From Aeromonas sp. FDAARGOS 1405 (GTDB lineage Bacteria; Pseudomonadota; Gammaproteobacteria; Enterobacterales; Aeromonadaceae), in the NCBI RefSeq assembly GCF_019048265.1, contig NZ_CP077311.1, positions 1,724,501 through 1,788,500 of the forward strand: a DNA stretch of 64,000 nt. The letters run 5' to 3'. A program made the translations under genes and the position numbers. The notes beneath the pieces are model-generated. The model did no database searches. It was not told the DNA's origin and saw only the letters and a program-made list of their open reading frames with translations. Shown here piece by piece: positions 29,110-38,895 of this stretch (position 1 is its first letter; each line of letters starts with the position of its first letter).

Positions 29110-31377
29110 ATGGAAAATATGATGCGCAGCTTAGGTGCGGGATGGACCCGTCTGCTTTTGGTGATGCTGGCGGTCTGCCCGCTGTTGGCTGTGGCGGCAC
29201 AGGGAGAGCGCCCGAAAATTGCAGTGGTGCTCAGTGGCGGTGGTGCCAAGGGGTCTGCCCATATCGGCATCCTCAAGGTACTGGAGCAGAAACGGATCCC
29301 GGTCGATATCATAGTCGGTACCAGCATGGGCTCTTATGTGGCGGGGATGTACGCCATGGGGCTCAGTGCCGAGGAGGTGGAGCGCACTACTTTAGCCATC
29401 GACTGGAACAAGGGGTATCAGGACAAGGTTGGCCGCGACGAGCTGTCGCTGCGTAAAAAGCAGCAGAACGAGCAGTACCAACTGCGCACTGACATCGGGG
29501 TGAATGGCGACACCACCCAGCTGCCGGACGGTTTCTTCCAGGGCCAATCCATGGCCAGCCTGCTGAGGGCAGCTACTTCCAACCTGCCGGTGCAGGCGAG
29601 TTTCGATGATCTGCCCATCCCCTACCGCGCCATGGCGACCGATATGGAGACGGTGACACCCTTCGTGCTGGATCACGGCAGCCTGGCCAAGGCGATGCAG
29701 GCCTCCATGTCCATTCCCGGTGCTCTCAAGCCGGTGGAGTGGGAAGGGCACATCCTGGCGGACGGCGGCAGCGTCAACAACATGCCGGTGGATGTGGCCA
29801 AGGCGATGGGGGCCGACGTGGTGATCGCGGTGGATATCGGTGCCAAGCTGCGTACCCGGGAGTCCTTGAAGTCAGGTCTCGCCATGATCGATCAGCTTAC
29901 CACCTATATGACCCAGGTGGGGACTGACAAGCAGAAGGCACTGATGGGACCCAAAGACATACTGATTGCCCCCGAATTTGGCGATATTGGGATTGCCGAC
30001 TTTGCCCGGATGCGGGAGGGGATCAAGATGGGTGAGGCGGCGGCGGACAAGGCGTCGCTGCAACTCGATAAGTTGTCACTCACCAAGACGCAGTACAACG
30101 CCTATCGCAACCAGAAGCTGAGCCGACGTGCCGAACGTAGTGGCCAGCCCGCTTATTTCATCGACAAGGTGGAGATCATCAACAAGTCGCGCCTCTCTGA
30201 CGAGACGGTGCGCGCCATGCTGGATGTTCGGCCTGACAAGATCCAGACCAACGAGAGTCTGGAGGCTGGCATTCGCCGCCTCTATGCGCTGGAGTCATTC
30301 GATCGCATCACCTATGAAGTGGAGGAGCGTGATGGGGAGAACGTGCTGGTAGTGGATGCCAGCGAGAAGAACTGGGGGCCGGGTTACCTCAACTTCCAGT
30401 TTGGCTTCTCCGACGATTTCCAGAACACCTCCAACTATAACGTCGGCATGTCCTATACCCTTACCAACGTCAACGAGTGGGGGGCCGAGTGGCTGACCGA
30501 GGCGTCGTTGGGGACGGCCAAGCATATCAAGACCGACTTCTATACCCCGCTCGAGCCCTCCCAGACTTTCTATGGCGAGGCGAGTCTGGCCTATGACCAG
30601 ACTCTGAGAAGTCTGTTCAATCCGGATCCGGAAGAGCCATCCTTCACCTATCTTGATGCCGAGTACTCCTTCTTCAGCGCCGATCTGGCGGTGGGCTGGA
30701 ACCGTCAGCCCTGGAGTCGCTTGTCGATGGGATTGGAAGGGCGGACGGGCAGTATCGAGATCAAAAACGTCAAGGAGCTGCAGGGGGATGCCACAGCCTG
30801 GGGACCCTATGCCCGATTCGAGCACGATACTCTGGATAGCCGTTACTTCCCCTATCAAGGAGCCTACTGGGACATCAAGGGGGGGTATACCTCCGTCCGG
30901 CTGAATGACAAGGAGGGGGGCAATGAGCTCCATGAAGGGATCAACTACCACCTGTCGATGATTAAGCCTTGGTCTTGGGAAAGACATAGCCTCAACCTGC
31001 TGCTGGAAGGGGGCGGGTCCACTTCTCAGGAGGAGTATCCACTGTTCGTGCAGGATCTGGGCGGGTTGTTCCGCATGTCCGGTTTCCAGCGCTACCAGCT
31101 GAGCGGTCGTTACAGCCTGTTTGGCGGCCTGCGTTATATCTATCGGGTAGCGGACAACGACTTCGGTGCCCTCAAGATGCCGCTCTATCTGGGTGGATCG
31201 CTGGAGCAGGGCGGGGTCTGGAACAAGGGGGAGGATATCAGTCTGGAGAGCTCCTTCACTGCCGGCTCAGTCTACGTGGGAGTGGAGAGTTTCCTGGGGC
31301 CTGTGTTCCTCGGCTACGGTATGGCGGAAGGGGGGAATAACATGTTCTATCTGCAATTGGGCAGTACGTTCGAATAA
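29110..31377 (+). CDS. Patatin-like phospholipase with POTRA and outer-membrane barrel (type Vd secretion-like)
   Basis: A secreted or surface lipase of the PlpD kind is predicted. After a signal peptide, residues about 37-230 form a patatin domain. It has the oxyanion loop VVLSGGGAKGSAHIG, the nucleophile GTSMGSYVAGMY and the catalytic aspartate in ILADGGSVNNMPVDVA. A POTRA-like segment follows (FIDKVEIINKSRLSDETVRAML), then a C-terminal beta-barrel ending in aromatic Phe before the last Glu (LGSTFE). ATG 29110, 29119 and 29122 are all in frame; GGAA at 29112-29115 best suits 29122. It is divergent from the chemoreceptor gene. Confidence 0.9.
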   Translation: MENMMRSLGAGWTRLLLVMLAVCPLLAVAAQGERPKIAVVLSGGGAKGSAHIGILKVLEQKRIPVDIIVGTSMGSYVAGMYAMGLSAEEVERTTLAIDWNKGYQDKVGRDELSLRKKQQNEQYQLRTDIGVNGDTTQLPDGFFQGQSMASLLRAATSNLPVQASFDDLPIPYRAMATDMETVTPFVLDHGSLAKAMQASMSIPGALKPVEWEGHILADGGSVNNMPVDVAKAMGADVVIAVDIGAKLRTRESLKSGLAMIDQLTTYMTQVGTDKQKALMGPKDILIAPEFGDIGIADFARMREGIKMGEAAADKASLQLDKLSLTKTQYNAYRNQKLSRRAERSGQPAYFIDKVEIINKSRLSDETVRAMLDVRPDKIQTNESLEAGIRRLYALESFDRITYEVEERDGENVLVVDASEKNWGPGYLNFQFGFSDDFQNTSNYNVGMSYTLTNVNEWGAEWLTEASLGTAKHIKTDFYTPLEPSQTFYGEASLAYDQTLRSLFNPDPEEPSFTYLDAEYSFFSADLAVGWNRQPWSRLSMGLEGRTGSIEIKNVKELQGDATAWGPYARFEHDTLDSRYFPYQGAYWDIKGGYTSVRLNDKEGGNELHEGINYHLSMIKPWSWERHSLNLLLEGGGSTSQEEYPLFVQDLGGLFRMSGFQRYQLSGRYSLFGGLRYIYRVADNDFGALKMPLYLGGSLEQGGVWNKGEDISLESSFTAGSVYVGVESFLGPVFLGYGMAEGGNNMFYLQLGSTFE

Positions 31378-31488
31378 TGCCGAATTGATGCCAATTTGTT
31401 AATTCTGGTTGGCGGCGGTCAATTAATTTTCAAAAAAAGTCATTATGTTTAATTGGTTATGATTTTGTGGTGAATAAGTGAGCAGGGT

Positions 31489-31520
31489 TTGGATTTTAAT
31501 TAGTCGTTAAAACTTATATA
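31489..31520 (+). promoter_or_regulatory. Possible acnB promoter
   Basis: TATATA at 31515-31520 could be a -10 box, with TTGGAT at 31489-31494 a poorly spaced (20-base) -35. It would start transcription right at the GC-rich leader hairpin. The wider 31380-31510 stretch is very AT-rich. Weak evidence. Confidence 0.3.
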
Positions 31521-31585
31521 GTGGGGAGCACCCTACGGGGTGTCCCGCAAGGACGATCGCCGCGAGCCTGGGCGAACCCCAAAAA
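31521..31585 (+). promoter_or_regulatory. Structured 5' leader of acnB
   Basis: A GC-rich block interrupts an AT-rich spacer. GGGAGCACCC and GGGTGTCCC (31524-31545 or so) form a 9-bp stem with a bulged G and a TACG-type loop. TCGCC and GGCGA (about 31557-31575) form a second short stem. An A-rich single-stranded stretch and the ribosome site (GAGG) follow. The arrangement suggests post-transcriptional control, but no known riboswitch class is recognised. Confidence 0.4.
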
Positions 31586-31606
31586 AAGACCAAAGAGGAA
31601 TTAGTC

Positions 31607-34204
31607 GTGCTTGAAACATACCGTAAACACGTCGCAGAACGTGCCGCCGAGGGCGTGGTTGCCAAACCTCTGGATGCAGAGCAGGTCGCCGCTCTGGTTG
31701 AACTGATCAAGAACCCGCCCGCTGGCGAAGAAGATTTTCTGAAAGAGCTGTTGTCCTCCCGTATTCCCCCCGGTGTTGATGAAGCGGCCTATGTCAAAGC
31801 CGGTTTCCTCACTGCTGTCGCCAAGGGCGAAGCCCACTCTCCCATCCTGACTGCCGCCGAAGCCGTTGAGCTGCTGGGCACCATGCAGGGTGGTTACAAC
31901 ATTCAACCGCTGATCGACCTGCTGGATCACGCCACTCTGGCGCCGCTTGCCGCCAAGGGGCTCTCCCACACCCTGCTGATGTTTGACTCCTTCCACGACG
32001 TGGAAGAGAAGGCCAAGGCGGGCAATGTCCACGCCAAACAGGTGATGCAGTCCTGGGCTGATGCCGAGTGGTTCCTCTCCCGCCCGGAGCTGGCCGAGAA
32101 GATCACTGTCACCGTGTTCAAGGTGACCGGTGAAACCAACACCGACGACCTCTCGCCGGCACCGGACGCCTGGTCCCGCCCGGACATTCCGCTGCACGCC
32201 TTGGCGATGCTGAAAAACGCCCGCCCCGGCATTACTCCGGATAAGGATGGCGCCGTCGGCCCCATCAAGACCATCGATGCCCTGAAAGAGAAAGGCTTTC
32301 CGTTGGCCTATGTGGGTGACGTGGTCGGTACCGGTTCTTCCCGCAAATCCGCCACCAACTCGGTGCTCTGGTTTATGGGCGACGACATTCCGTTCGTGCC
32401 GAACAAGCGCGCTGGCGGTGTCTGTCTGGGTGGCAAGATTGCCCCGATCTTCTTCAACACCATGGAAGATGCCGGCGCTCTGCCCATCGAAGTGGACGTC
32501 TCCAAGCTGGAAATGGGCGATGTGATCGACATCTACCCCTATGCCGGCAAGATCTGCAAACATGGCACCGAACAGGTGCTGGCACAGTTTGAACTGAAAA
32601 CCGACGTGCTAATCGACGAAGTGCGCGCCGGTGGCCGTATCCCGCTGATCATCGGCCGCGGCCTGACCGACAAGGCCCGCGAAGCGCTGGGGCTGCCGTT
32701 CTCCACCGTATTCCGTCGCCCGCAGCCGGTGGCCGATACCGGCAAAGGCTTCACCCTGGCCCAGAAGATGGTGGGCAAGGCGTGCGGCGTGAAGGGCATT
32801 CGCCCCGGCACCTACTGCGAGCCCAAGATGACCACGGTCGGCTCCCAGGACACCACGGGCCCGATGACCCGCGACGAGCTCAAAGATCTGGCCTGCCTCG
32901 GCTTCTCCGCCGATCTGACCATGCAGTCCTTCTGCCACACTGCCGCCTATCCGAAGCCCATCGACGTACAGACCCACCACACCCTGCCGGACTTCATCAT
33001 GAACCGCGGCGGTGTGAGCTTGCGTCCGGGTGATGGCGTCATCCACTCTTGGCTGAACCGCATGCTGCTGCCGGATACCGTGGGAACCGGTGGTGATTCC
33101 CATACCCGTTTCCCCATCGGTATCTCCTTCCCGGCGGGCTCCGGTCTGGTGGCTTTCGCCGCCGCCACCGGTGTGATGCCGCTGGACATGCCGGAGTCCG
33201 TGCTGGTGCGCTTCAAGGGCGAGCTGCAACCGGGCATCACCCTGCGTGATCTGGTCCATGCCATCCCCTATGCCGCCATCCAGAAGGGGTTGCTGACCGT
33301 CGAGAAAGCGGGCAAGAAGAACATCTTCTCCGGCCGTATCCTCGAGATCGAAGGTCTGCCGACCCTGAAAGTGGAACAAGCCTTCGAGCTGGCCGATGCC
33401 AGTGCCGAGCGTTCCGCTGCCGGTTGCACCATCAAGCTGGATAAAGAGCCGATCATCGAGTATCTGAAGTCCAACATCGTGATGCTGAAATGGATGCTCT
33501 CCGAAGGTTACGGTGACCCGCGCACCATCACCCGTCGCATCAAGGGGATGGAAGAGTGGCTGGCCAACCCGACCCTGATGGAAGCGGACAAGGATGCCGA
33601 GTATGCCGAGATCATCGAGATTGATCTGGCCACCATCAAGGAGCCGATCCTGTGTGCGCCGAACGATCCGGACGATGCCCGTCTGCTGAGCGACGTGGCT
33701 GGCGACAAGATCGACGAAGTGTTCATCGGTTCCTGCATGACCAACATCGGTCACTTCCGTGCCGCCGGCAAACTGCTCGAGAAGTATCAGGGCGAGCTGC
33801 CTACCCGCATGTGGATCGCGCCGCCCACCAAGATGGACAAGGATCAGCTGACCGAAGAGGGCTACTACGGCATCTTTGGTCGCGTCGGTGCCCGCATCGA
33901 GATCCCGGGCTGCTCCCTGTGCATGGGCAACCAGGCGCGGGTAGCGGAAGGGGCCTCGGTGGTCTCCACTTCCACCCGTAACTTCCCGAACCGTCTGGGT
34001 AAAGGTGCCAACGTCTATCTGGCCTCTGCGGAGCTGGCCGCCGTTGCCGCCATCCTCGGCAAGATCCCGACTGTGGCGGAGTACCTGCAGTATGCCAAGG
34101 CGCTGGATGCCACTGCGGCAGACACTTACCGCTACCTCAACTTCAACGAGATCGCCTCCTACACCAAGAAGGCCGATGCGGTGATCCTGCAGCAAGCCGT
34201 TTAA
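31607..34204 (+). CDS. acnB: Bifunctional aconitate hydratase 2 / 2-methylisocitrate dehydratase
   Basis: AcnB isomerises citrate and isocitrate in the TCA cycle and can also hydrate 2-methyl-cis-aconitate. The apo-protein binds mRNA in E. coli. The 865-residue product is the E. coli size. It has the N-terminal HEAT-like domain, the swivel domain ([18 protein letters not shown]), and iron-sulfur cysteines in [17 protein letters not shown] and [12 protein letters not shown]. It starts with GTG 31607 (read [15 protein letters not shown], as in E. coli AcnB), behind GAGGAATTAGTC. Confidence 0.98.
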   Translation: MLETYRKHVAERAAEGVVAKPLDAEQVAALVELIKNPPAGEEDFLKELLSSRIPPGVDEAAYVKAGFLTAVAKGEAHSPILTAAEAVELLGTMQGGYNIQPLIDLLDHATLAPLAAKGLSHTLLMFDSFHDVEEKAKAGNVHAKQVMQSWADAEWFLSRPELAEKITVTVFKVTGETNTDDLSPAPDAWSRPDIPLHALAMLKNARPGITPDKDGAVGPIKTIDALKEKGFPLAYVGDVVGTGSSRKSATNSVLWFMGDDIPFVPNKRAGGVCLGGKIAPIFFNTMEDAGALPIEVDVSKLEMGDVIDIYPYAGKICKHGTEQVLAQFELKTDVLIDEVRAGGRIPLIIGRGLTDKAREALGLPFSTVFRRPQPVADTGKGFTLAQKMVGKACGVKGIRPGTYCEPKMTTVGSQDTTGPMTRDELKDLACLGFSADLTMQSFCHTAAYPKPIDVQTHHTLPDFIMNRGGVSLRPGDGVIHSWLNRMLLPDTVGTGGDSHTRFPIGISFPAGSGLVAFAAATGVMPLDMPESVLVRFKGELQPGITLRDLVHAIPYAAIQKGLLTVEKAGKKNIFSGRILEIEGLPTLKVEQAFELADASAERSAAGCTIKLDKEPIIEYLKSNIVMLKWMLSEGYGDPRTITRRIKGMEEWLANPTLMEADKDAEYAEIIEIDLATIKEPILCAPNDPDDARLLSDVAGDKIDEVFIGSCMTNIGHFRAAGKLLEKYQGELPTRMWIAPPTKMDKDQLTEEGYYGIFGRVGARIEIPGCSLCMGNQARVAEGASVVSTSTRNFPNRLGKGANVYLASAELAAVAAILGKIPTVAEYLQYAKALDATAADTYRYLNFNEIASYTKKADAVILQQAV

Positions 34205-34238
34205 CGGAGTTCTTGCGCGATTTGCGCGATAAGAAGCC

Positions 34239-34272
34239 AATAATGCCGCGTATTTACGCGGCATTATTTATT
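34239..34272 (+). terminator. acnB terminator
   Basis: AATAATGCCGCG (34239-34250) and CGCGGCATTATT (34257-34268) form a 12-bp stem with a TATTTA loop, followed by TATTTG. Confidence 0.82.
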
Positions 34273-34484
34273 TGTGTGTTATTCACCGTCTTTTTTGAAG
34301 ATTGTTTGCACGATCCTTGCTAGAGAGATCCAACCACCTGTTTGGTGGTTCGTTTTATAAACGCTTTGGGTTATGTTGTTCGGTTATGTGCGGTAATGAT
34401 GAGGCATCGTTATCGAGGGAAAGTGGATATCTGTTCACTGGGTGCTTGCGTTGGCAGGCCTGACGAATTGCGGCGTGGTTCTTT

Positions 34485-36071
34485 ATGTTTCTGTTCAGGA
34501 TCGATCTCTCCCGAACCGGGTTACGCTTCGGCGGTGCCTTGCTGGTCTTTACCCTGCCGCTGCTGGTGGGAGCTTGGCTCATCCACAGCAATTATGTGCA
34601 GGAGCTGAAAGCGGAATCCAGCGCCTCGGCCCACAAGGCCAGAACCCTGATGGAGTCGATGCTGGATCATGCGGAGCAGGCCAACCGCTCCGTGCTGCCT
34701 CTGGTGAATGCTCCCTGTCGCGACAACCTGCTGGTGCTGCGCAAGAAGGTCGCCATCGAGCCCTTCCTGCGTTCGGTCAATCTGGTACGAAACGGCATCA
34801 TCAATTGCACCTCGCTGTTTGGTGAGGCCAATGATGCCGATGACGGCTCCATCTACACCGGCCGCAAGCTGTTGTTGATGAGTGGCAACCGAGTGCGGCA
34901 AAATCACCCGCTGCTGGTGGTGCGCACCGAACAGGGCAAGGATGCCGCCTTGAGCGCCATCGACAGTACCCAGCTCAGCTTCATGCTCTCCATGAGCGGA
35001 AAATCCAGTGCACTCTATCTGCAGGTGGGATCGGCTTGGCTCAATGAGTCTGGCCGCTATCTGAGCGAGGCGCCCACCCTCCATCGCGGGATCAGCCAGG
35101 CCCTCACCTCATCCCATTATCCTTTCACCATCCATGCCGGTTATGCCATGCCGGTCTACTGGAAGTCGCTGTGGGCCGCGCGGCACGTGGCGCTGTCGTG
35201 GCTGGCGGTTTCCTCGCTTTTGCTGGCCTGGCTGGTGTGGTGGGTGCTGGGGCGTCCCGGCTCGCCAACAGATGAGTTGCGACGTGCCCTGCGGGCCAGG
35301 GAGTTTGTTCCCTACCTGCAGCCGCTGATTGCCAGCCACGACGGCAAGATGATGGGCGCCGAGGTGCTGATGCGCTGGGAGCATGTCAATGAAGGGGTGA
35401 TCCGGCCCGATCTCTTTATCCCGCAAGCGGAGGAGTCGGGACTGATCGTCCCCATGACCACCCATATCATGAAGCAGGTGGCGACACGGTTGAACCGCTC
35501 TCAGGAGCAGTTGCCCGATGGGTTTCATATCAGCTTCAACATCAGCGCGGCTCATTGCCACGATTTTGCCCTGCTGGCCGAGTGCCGCGCCTTTCTCGGC
35601 CACTTCCTCCCCGGCAAGGTGGTACTGGTGCTGGAGCTGACCGAGCGGGAGCTGTTGATGTCAGATCCCCAGACCCTCTCCCTGTTCCGCCAGCTGGACG
35701 AGATGGGGGTCAAACTCGCCATCGACGACTTTGGTACCGGCCACTCCAGCCTGGCTTACCTGCAGCAGTTTCATGTGGATTACCTCAAGATCGACAAATC
35801 CTTTATCGCCCGCATCGGTACCGAGTCGCTCTCGGAACATATCGTGGACAACGTGATCGATCTGGCGACCCGGCTCGGTCTGGCGCTGGTGGCGGAAGGG
35901 GTGGAGAGTGAGCGTCAGGCTGATTATCTCAGGGCCAAAGGGGTCGACTATCTGCAGGGGTATCTGTTTGCCCGCCCCATGCCGCTGCGCCAGTTCTGCG
36001 AGGAGCTGCTGCCGGAAGAGGCACAAACCCGCCAGCCAGATGGGGTGCGAGGCATCCCGAACGCCACCTGA
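34485..36071 (+). CDS. CSS-motif EAL-domain c-di-GMP phosphodiesterase
   Basis: This is a membrane-bound cyclic-di-GMP phosphodiesterase. The 528-residue protein has a first membrane segment (about residues 12-32), then a periplasmic CSS-type domain with a CRD and an NCTSLFG motif. In E. coli homologues such cysteines are redox-controlled by DsbA/DsbB. A second membrane segment follows (about 233-253). The EAL domain (about 263-510) shows EVLMRWEH in place of EAL, plus ELTERELL, DDFGTGHSSLAYL, YLKIDKSFI and VAEGVES, so the catalytic set looks complete. Confidence 0.92.
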   Translation: MFLFRIDLSRTGLRFGGALLVFTLPLLVGAWLIHSNYVQELKAESSASAHKARTLMESMLDHAEQANRSVLPLVNAPCRDNLLVLRKKVAIEPFLRSVNLVRNGIINCTSLFGEANDADDGSIYTGRKLLLMSGNRVRQNHPLLVVRTEQGKDAALSAIDSTQLSFMLSMSGKSSALYLQVGSAWLNESGRYLSEAPTLHRGISQALTSSHYPFTIHAGYAMPVYWKSLWAARHVALSWLAVSSLLLAWLVWWVLGRPGSPTDELRRALRAREFVPYLQPLIASHDGKMMGAEVLMRWEHVNEGVIRPDLFIPQAEESGLIVPMTTHIMKQVATRLNRSQEQLPDGFHISFNISAAHCHDFALLAECRAFLGHFLPGKVVLVLELTERELLMSDPQTLSLFRQLDEMGVKLAIDDFGTGHSSLAYLQQFHVDYLKIDKSFIARIGTESLSEHIVDNVIDLATRLGLALVAEGVESERQADYLRAKGVDYLQGYLFARPMPLRQFCEELLPEEAQTRQPDGVRGIPNAT

Positions 36072-36233
36072 TCTATCGGTGACAGACGGGCGGACACGCT
36101 CCCCTCTGGCAGGGTAGGGAAGTGCTCTCTCCCTATCCCCCCTCGACTGCAGGGGCTTGTTTTTCATGCCTTGCGGCTCGCTTTTCGGTAGAATCAGCGC
36201 TCATTTTGACGTCAGTAAAAGATGAGGCGCGGT

Positions 36234-37628
36234 ATGACGGTTCAGTTCCAGGCATTTCACAGCATCAAGGCGATCGGTAATCGGGAGGTGCTGTTCAACT
36301 GGTCGAGAACCAATCCCCTCGGAGCGCTGGATCAGGTGTGGCGCCCGAAAACCCGCGACGAGTTGCAAATGCTGCTGCGGAAACACCCCGAGCGCAAGCT
36401 GCGCCTTATCGGCTCCGGCCTCTCCTTCGAACCCATCCACAGCGTCTATGCCGAGGGCAGTCAGGCGCTGCTGGTGGACTTGCACCACCTGCGCGGTCAG
36501 TTGACGCAAACCGCCGACACCGTCACCTATCAGGCGGGGACGCCCCTCGATACCGTTTATGCCGAGTTGATCGCCATGGAGCGGATGCTGCCCGCATCCC
36601 CCGGCGTTATCGGCATCCAAACCCTGGGCGGCGCCCTCAGCACCGGCACCCACGGTCAGGGGCTGCACCAGTCAGCCCTGTGCGATGCGGTGGAGGCGAT
36701 GACGGTGATGCTGGCCAATGGCGACATCATCCGGGTGGATCGCACCGACCCGCGCTTCGGCGCCTTCGTGATGGGGATGGGGATGCTCGGCATCCTGCTA
36801 GACGTCACCCTGCGTACCGTGCCCAACCGCATCATGCGTTGCACCAAGTTCACCACCGATTACCCCTTCCTCCTAGAGCACAACGAGCGGCTCAACCGCG
36901 AGCACGGCTTCGTGAAGAGCTGGTGGTTTGCATGGACCGGCGAGAGCCACATCTGGCTGGTGGATCCCGCCTCCGATGAGGAGGTTGCCCGCTACCGGGC
37001 CGCGGGTAGCGAGCCGCTGCTGCTGGATGGCGATATCGACGCCCGCATGAACGCCACCATAGATGCCACTTTGCAGAAGATGGCGAAAGATACCAAGGAT
37101 GAGGCACTGGCCGGTGAGCACTTCGAGACGGTGCGCCGCTTCAAGGATGCCTCCGATCTGGTGGGCAACGTCTACCAGATCCTCTGCAAGGGGATCCCGG
37201 CGCCCCAAATCAACTGCGAGGTGGCGGTGCCGCTGCATCGCATGAACGAGGCGCTGGAGACTCTGCAAGCGTGGCAGCAGGCCAATCCGGGCGTGTTGCA
37301 CTACCCCTTTATCCTGCGCTGCACCGGCCCTTCCGAGGCCTGGCTCAGTGCCGCTTATGGCCAGCCGGTCTGCTGGATCGGTTTTCTGGTCTATCTGGCT
37401 GCAGACGGCACCTTCGTCAACGGCTCAATGGAGCAGATGCGCGAGCTACAGCAGCTGCTGGTGCCCCTTGGCGGTATCCCCCATTTCGGCAAGCATCTGG
37501 CGATGGATCTCTACGACTTCCCGGCCCTGCTGCCACGCTGGAACGACTTTGTGGCGTTGAAAGCCGAGCTCGACCCCCACGGTCGTTTTGAAAACCGCTG
37601 GCTCAGCGACCTGTTTGCCAACCGGTAA
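36234..37628 (+). CDS. FAD-binding oxidase, D-arabinono-1,4-lactone/L-gulonolactone oxidase family
   Basis: The 464-residue product has an N-terminal PCMH-type FAD domain (RLIGSGLSFEPIHS, then LGGALSTGTHGQGLHQSALC) and a C-terminal ALO-type domain. It probably oxidises an aldonolactone or sugar acid with oxygen or a dye as acceptor; the substrate is unknown. Where many relatives have His in the GSGHSF motif that binds FAD covalently, this one has Leu, so the flavin is probably non-covalent. ATG 36234 follows GAGGCGCGGT; an in-frame ATG at 36222 lies within that ribosome site. Confidence 0.85.
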   Translation: MTVQFQAFHSIKAIGNREVLFNWSRTNPLGALDQVWRPKTRDELQMLLRKHPERKLRLIGSGLSFEPIHSVYAEGSQALLVDLHHLRGQLTQTADTVTYQAGTPLDTVYAELIAMERMLPASPGVIGIQTLGGALSTGTHGQGLHQSALCDAVEAMTVMLANGDIIRVDRTDPRFGAFVMGMGMLGILLDVTLRTVPNRIMRCTKFTTDYPFLLEHNERLNREHGFVKSWWFAWTGESHIWLVDPASDEEVARYRAAGSEPLLLDGDIDARMNATIDATLQKMAKDTKDEALAGEHFETVRRFKDASDLVGNVYQILCKGIPAPQINCEVAVPLHRMNEALETLQAWQQANPGVLHYPFILRCTGPSEAWLSAAYGQPVCWIGFLVYLAADGTFVNGSMEQMRELQQLLVPLGGIPHFGKHLAMDLYDFPALLPRWNDFVALKAELDPHGRFENRWLSDLFANR

Positions 37629-37637
37629 GGATCTGAC

Positions 37638-37654
37638 ATGACCGATATGCAAGA
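37638..37654 (+). repeat. 17-bp direct repeat, copy 1
   Basis: ATGACCGATATGCAAGA occurs here and again at 37700-37716, 62 bases apart. Both copies start with an ATG placed behind a purine-rich ribosome site. Confidence 0.9.
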
Positions 37655-37703
37655 TACCCGCTCACTCATCACTCTGCCGACCAGAGGGAGGTCATCGATA
37701 TGA
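37638..37703 (+). CDS. Possible 21-residue upstream ORF coupled to the COG0523 gene
   Basis: ATG 37638 follows AAGGATCTGAC and opens a 21-codon frame whose TGA (37701-37703) overlaps the ATG (37700) of the next gene. Its first 17 bases, ATGACCGATATGCAAGA, are repeated exactly at the real gene start, so the peptide begins MTDMQD like the downstream protein. It may be a leader peptide or just the remnant of a small duplication. Confidence 0.4.
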   Translation: MTDMQDTRSLITLPTRGRSSI

Positions 37704-38827
37704 CCGATATGCAAGACTCCAGGATCCCGGTGACCCTGCTGACCGGCTTTCTCGGCAGCGGCAAGACCACCTTGCTCAACCACTGGGTCAAGCAGCCCGA
37801 GCTTGGCGAGTGCGCCGTGCTCATCAACGAGTTTGGCTCGGTGGGGCTGGATCACCATCTGGTGCAACAGGTGGACGAGCAGGTGATGCTGCTCGACTCC
37901 GGCTGCATCTGCTGCTCGGTGCAGGGCTCCCTGGTGGAGGCGTTGCAGGGGCTCTTTATGAAGGCCATCCAGCGCAAGATCAAACCGTTCAAGCGGCTGA
38001 TTATCGAGACCACCGGTCTGGCCGATCCGGCCCCCGTGCTCTTTACCCTGCGCGAAGAGGGCTTTATCGCCCAGCGTTACCGCTTCGATGGCACCGTCAC
38101 CGTGGTGGATGCCGGTCATATCGAGCAGCAGCTGGCAGCCCAGTATGAGGCGGTAAAGCAGGTGGCGCTGGCGGATCTGCTGGTGGTGAGCAAGGGCGAT
38201 CTGGTAGACGGCGAACAGCTGGCGCGGGTCGAAGCCCAGCTGGCGGCCCTCAATCCGGCGGCCCCCATCCAGCAGGTGACCAATGGCGAACTGTCGCCAG
38301 CGGTACTGGAGAAGCTCGGCGCCTACAACGAAGCGGCCGGGCGCGATGTGCGCCAACTGCTGGCCTGGCTGCGCACCGAATCCCCCAAGCAGGGGCTGGC
38401 ATCCCCCATGCAACCGAAGATGCAACCGTTCGCCGCCAAGGTGGGCACAGCTGCGCCCACCCACTTCGAGCACGGCAACATCGAGAGTTTCTCTTTGCGC
38501 ATCGGTGAGCCGCTCAAGCCCTCTCGCCTGCTGGCCGCCATCGATGCGGTGCAGGCCCAATACGGCGATGCCCTGTTGCGCCTCAAGGGGATCTTGCAGC
38601 TCGAAGGGGAGAGCCAGCCGGTGGTGATCCACGGCGTCCACGGTCAGCTCTATCCATTGCAGGCATTGGGTGAGTGGCCGGAGGGCAAGGCCCAGTCCCG
38701 ACTGGTGTTTATCGTGAAAACTCAGGACAAGGCGGGGATAGAGCGGTTGTTCCTTGATACGCTCAAGGCTCCCGAGCCCAGCCTTGAAGAGCGGCTCAAG
38801 GCCATGCTTGGCCAGCCGGATGCCTGA
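37700..38827 (+). CDS. COG0523 (CobW/P47K) GTPase, putative metallochaperone
   Basis: This is a G3E-family GTPase related to YjiA/YeiR/ZigA, proteins that bind zinc or other metals and deliver them to client enzymes. The 375-residue product has the Walker A motif LLTGFLGSGKTTLLNHW and the metal-binding signature SGCICCSVQG (C-x-C-C). ETTGLADPAPVLFTL and LLVVSKGDLVDG follow, then a C-terminal CobW_C domain from about residue 260. AGGGAGG lies 9 bases before ATG 37700. The upstream mini-ORF overlaps its start codon. Confidence 0.9.
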   Translation: MTDMQDSRIPVTLLTGFLGSGKTTLLNHWVKQPELGECAVLINEFGSVGLDHHLVQQVDEQVMLLDSGCICCSVQGSLVEALQGLFMKAIQRKIKPFKRLIIETTGLADPAPVLFTLREEGFIAQRYRFDGTVTVVDAGHIEQQLAAQYEAVKQVALADLLVVSKGDLVDGEQLARVEAQLAALNPAAPIQQVTNGELSPAVLEKLGAYNEAAGRDVRQLLAWLRTESPKQGLASPMQPKMQPFAAKVGTAAPTHFEHGNIESFSLRIGEPLKPSRLLAAIDAVQAQYGDALLRLKGILQLEGESQPVVIHGVHGQLYPLQALGEWPEGKAQSRLVFIVKTQDKAGIERLFLDTLKAPEPSLEERLKAMLGQPDA

Positions 38828-38837
38828 TGTCTGAGAT

Positions 38838-38870
38838 GACCCGCCCGTAACAACGAGAGCGGGTCTTTTT
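38838..38870 (+). terminator. Terminator after the COG0523 gene
   Basis: GACCCGC (38838-38844) and GCGGGTC (38859-38865) form a 7-bp stem with a 14-base loop, followed by five T's. Confidence 0.8.
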
Positions 38871-38895
38871 ATTCCTGAAGTGGAGGTGGTCTGTT

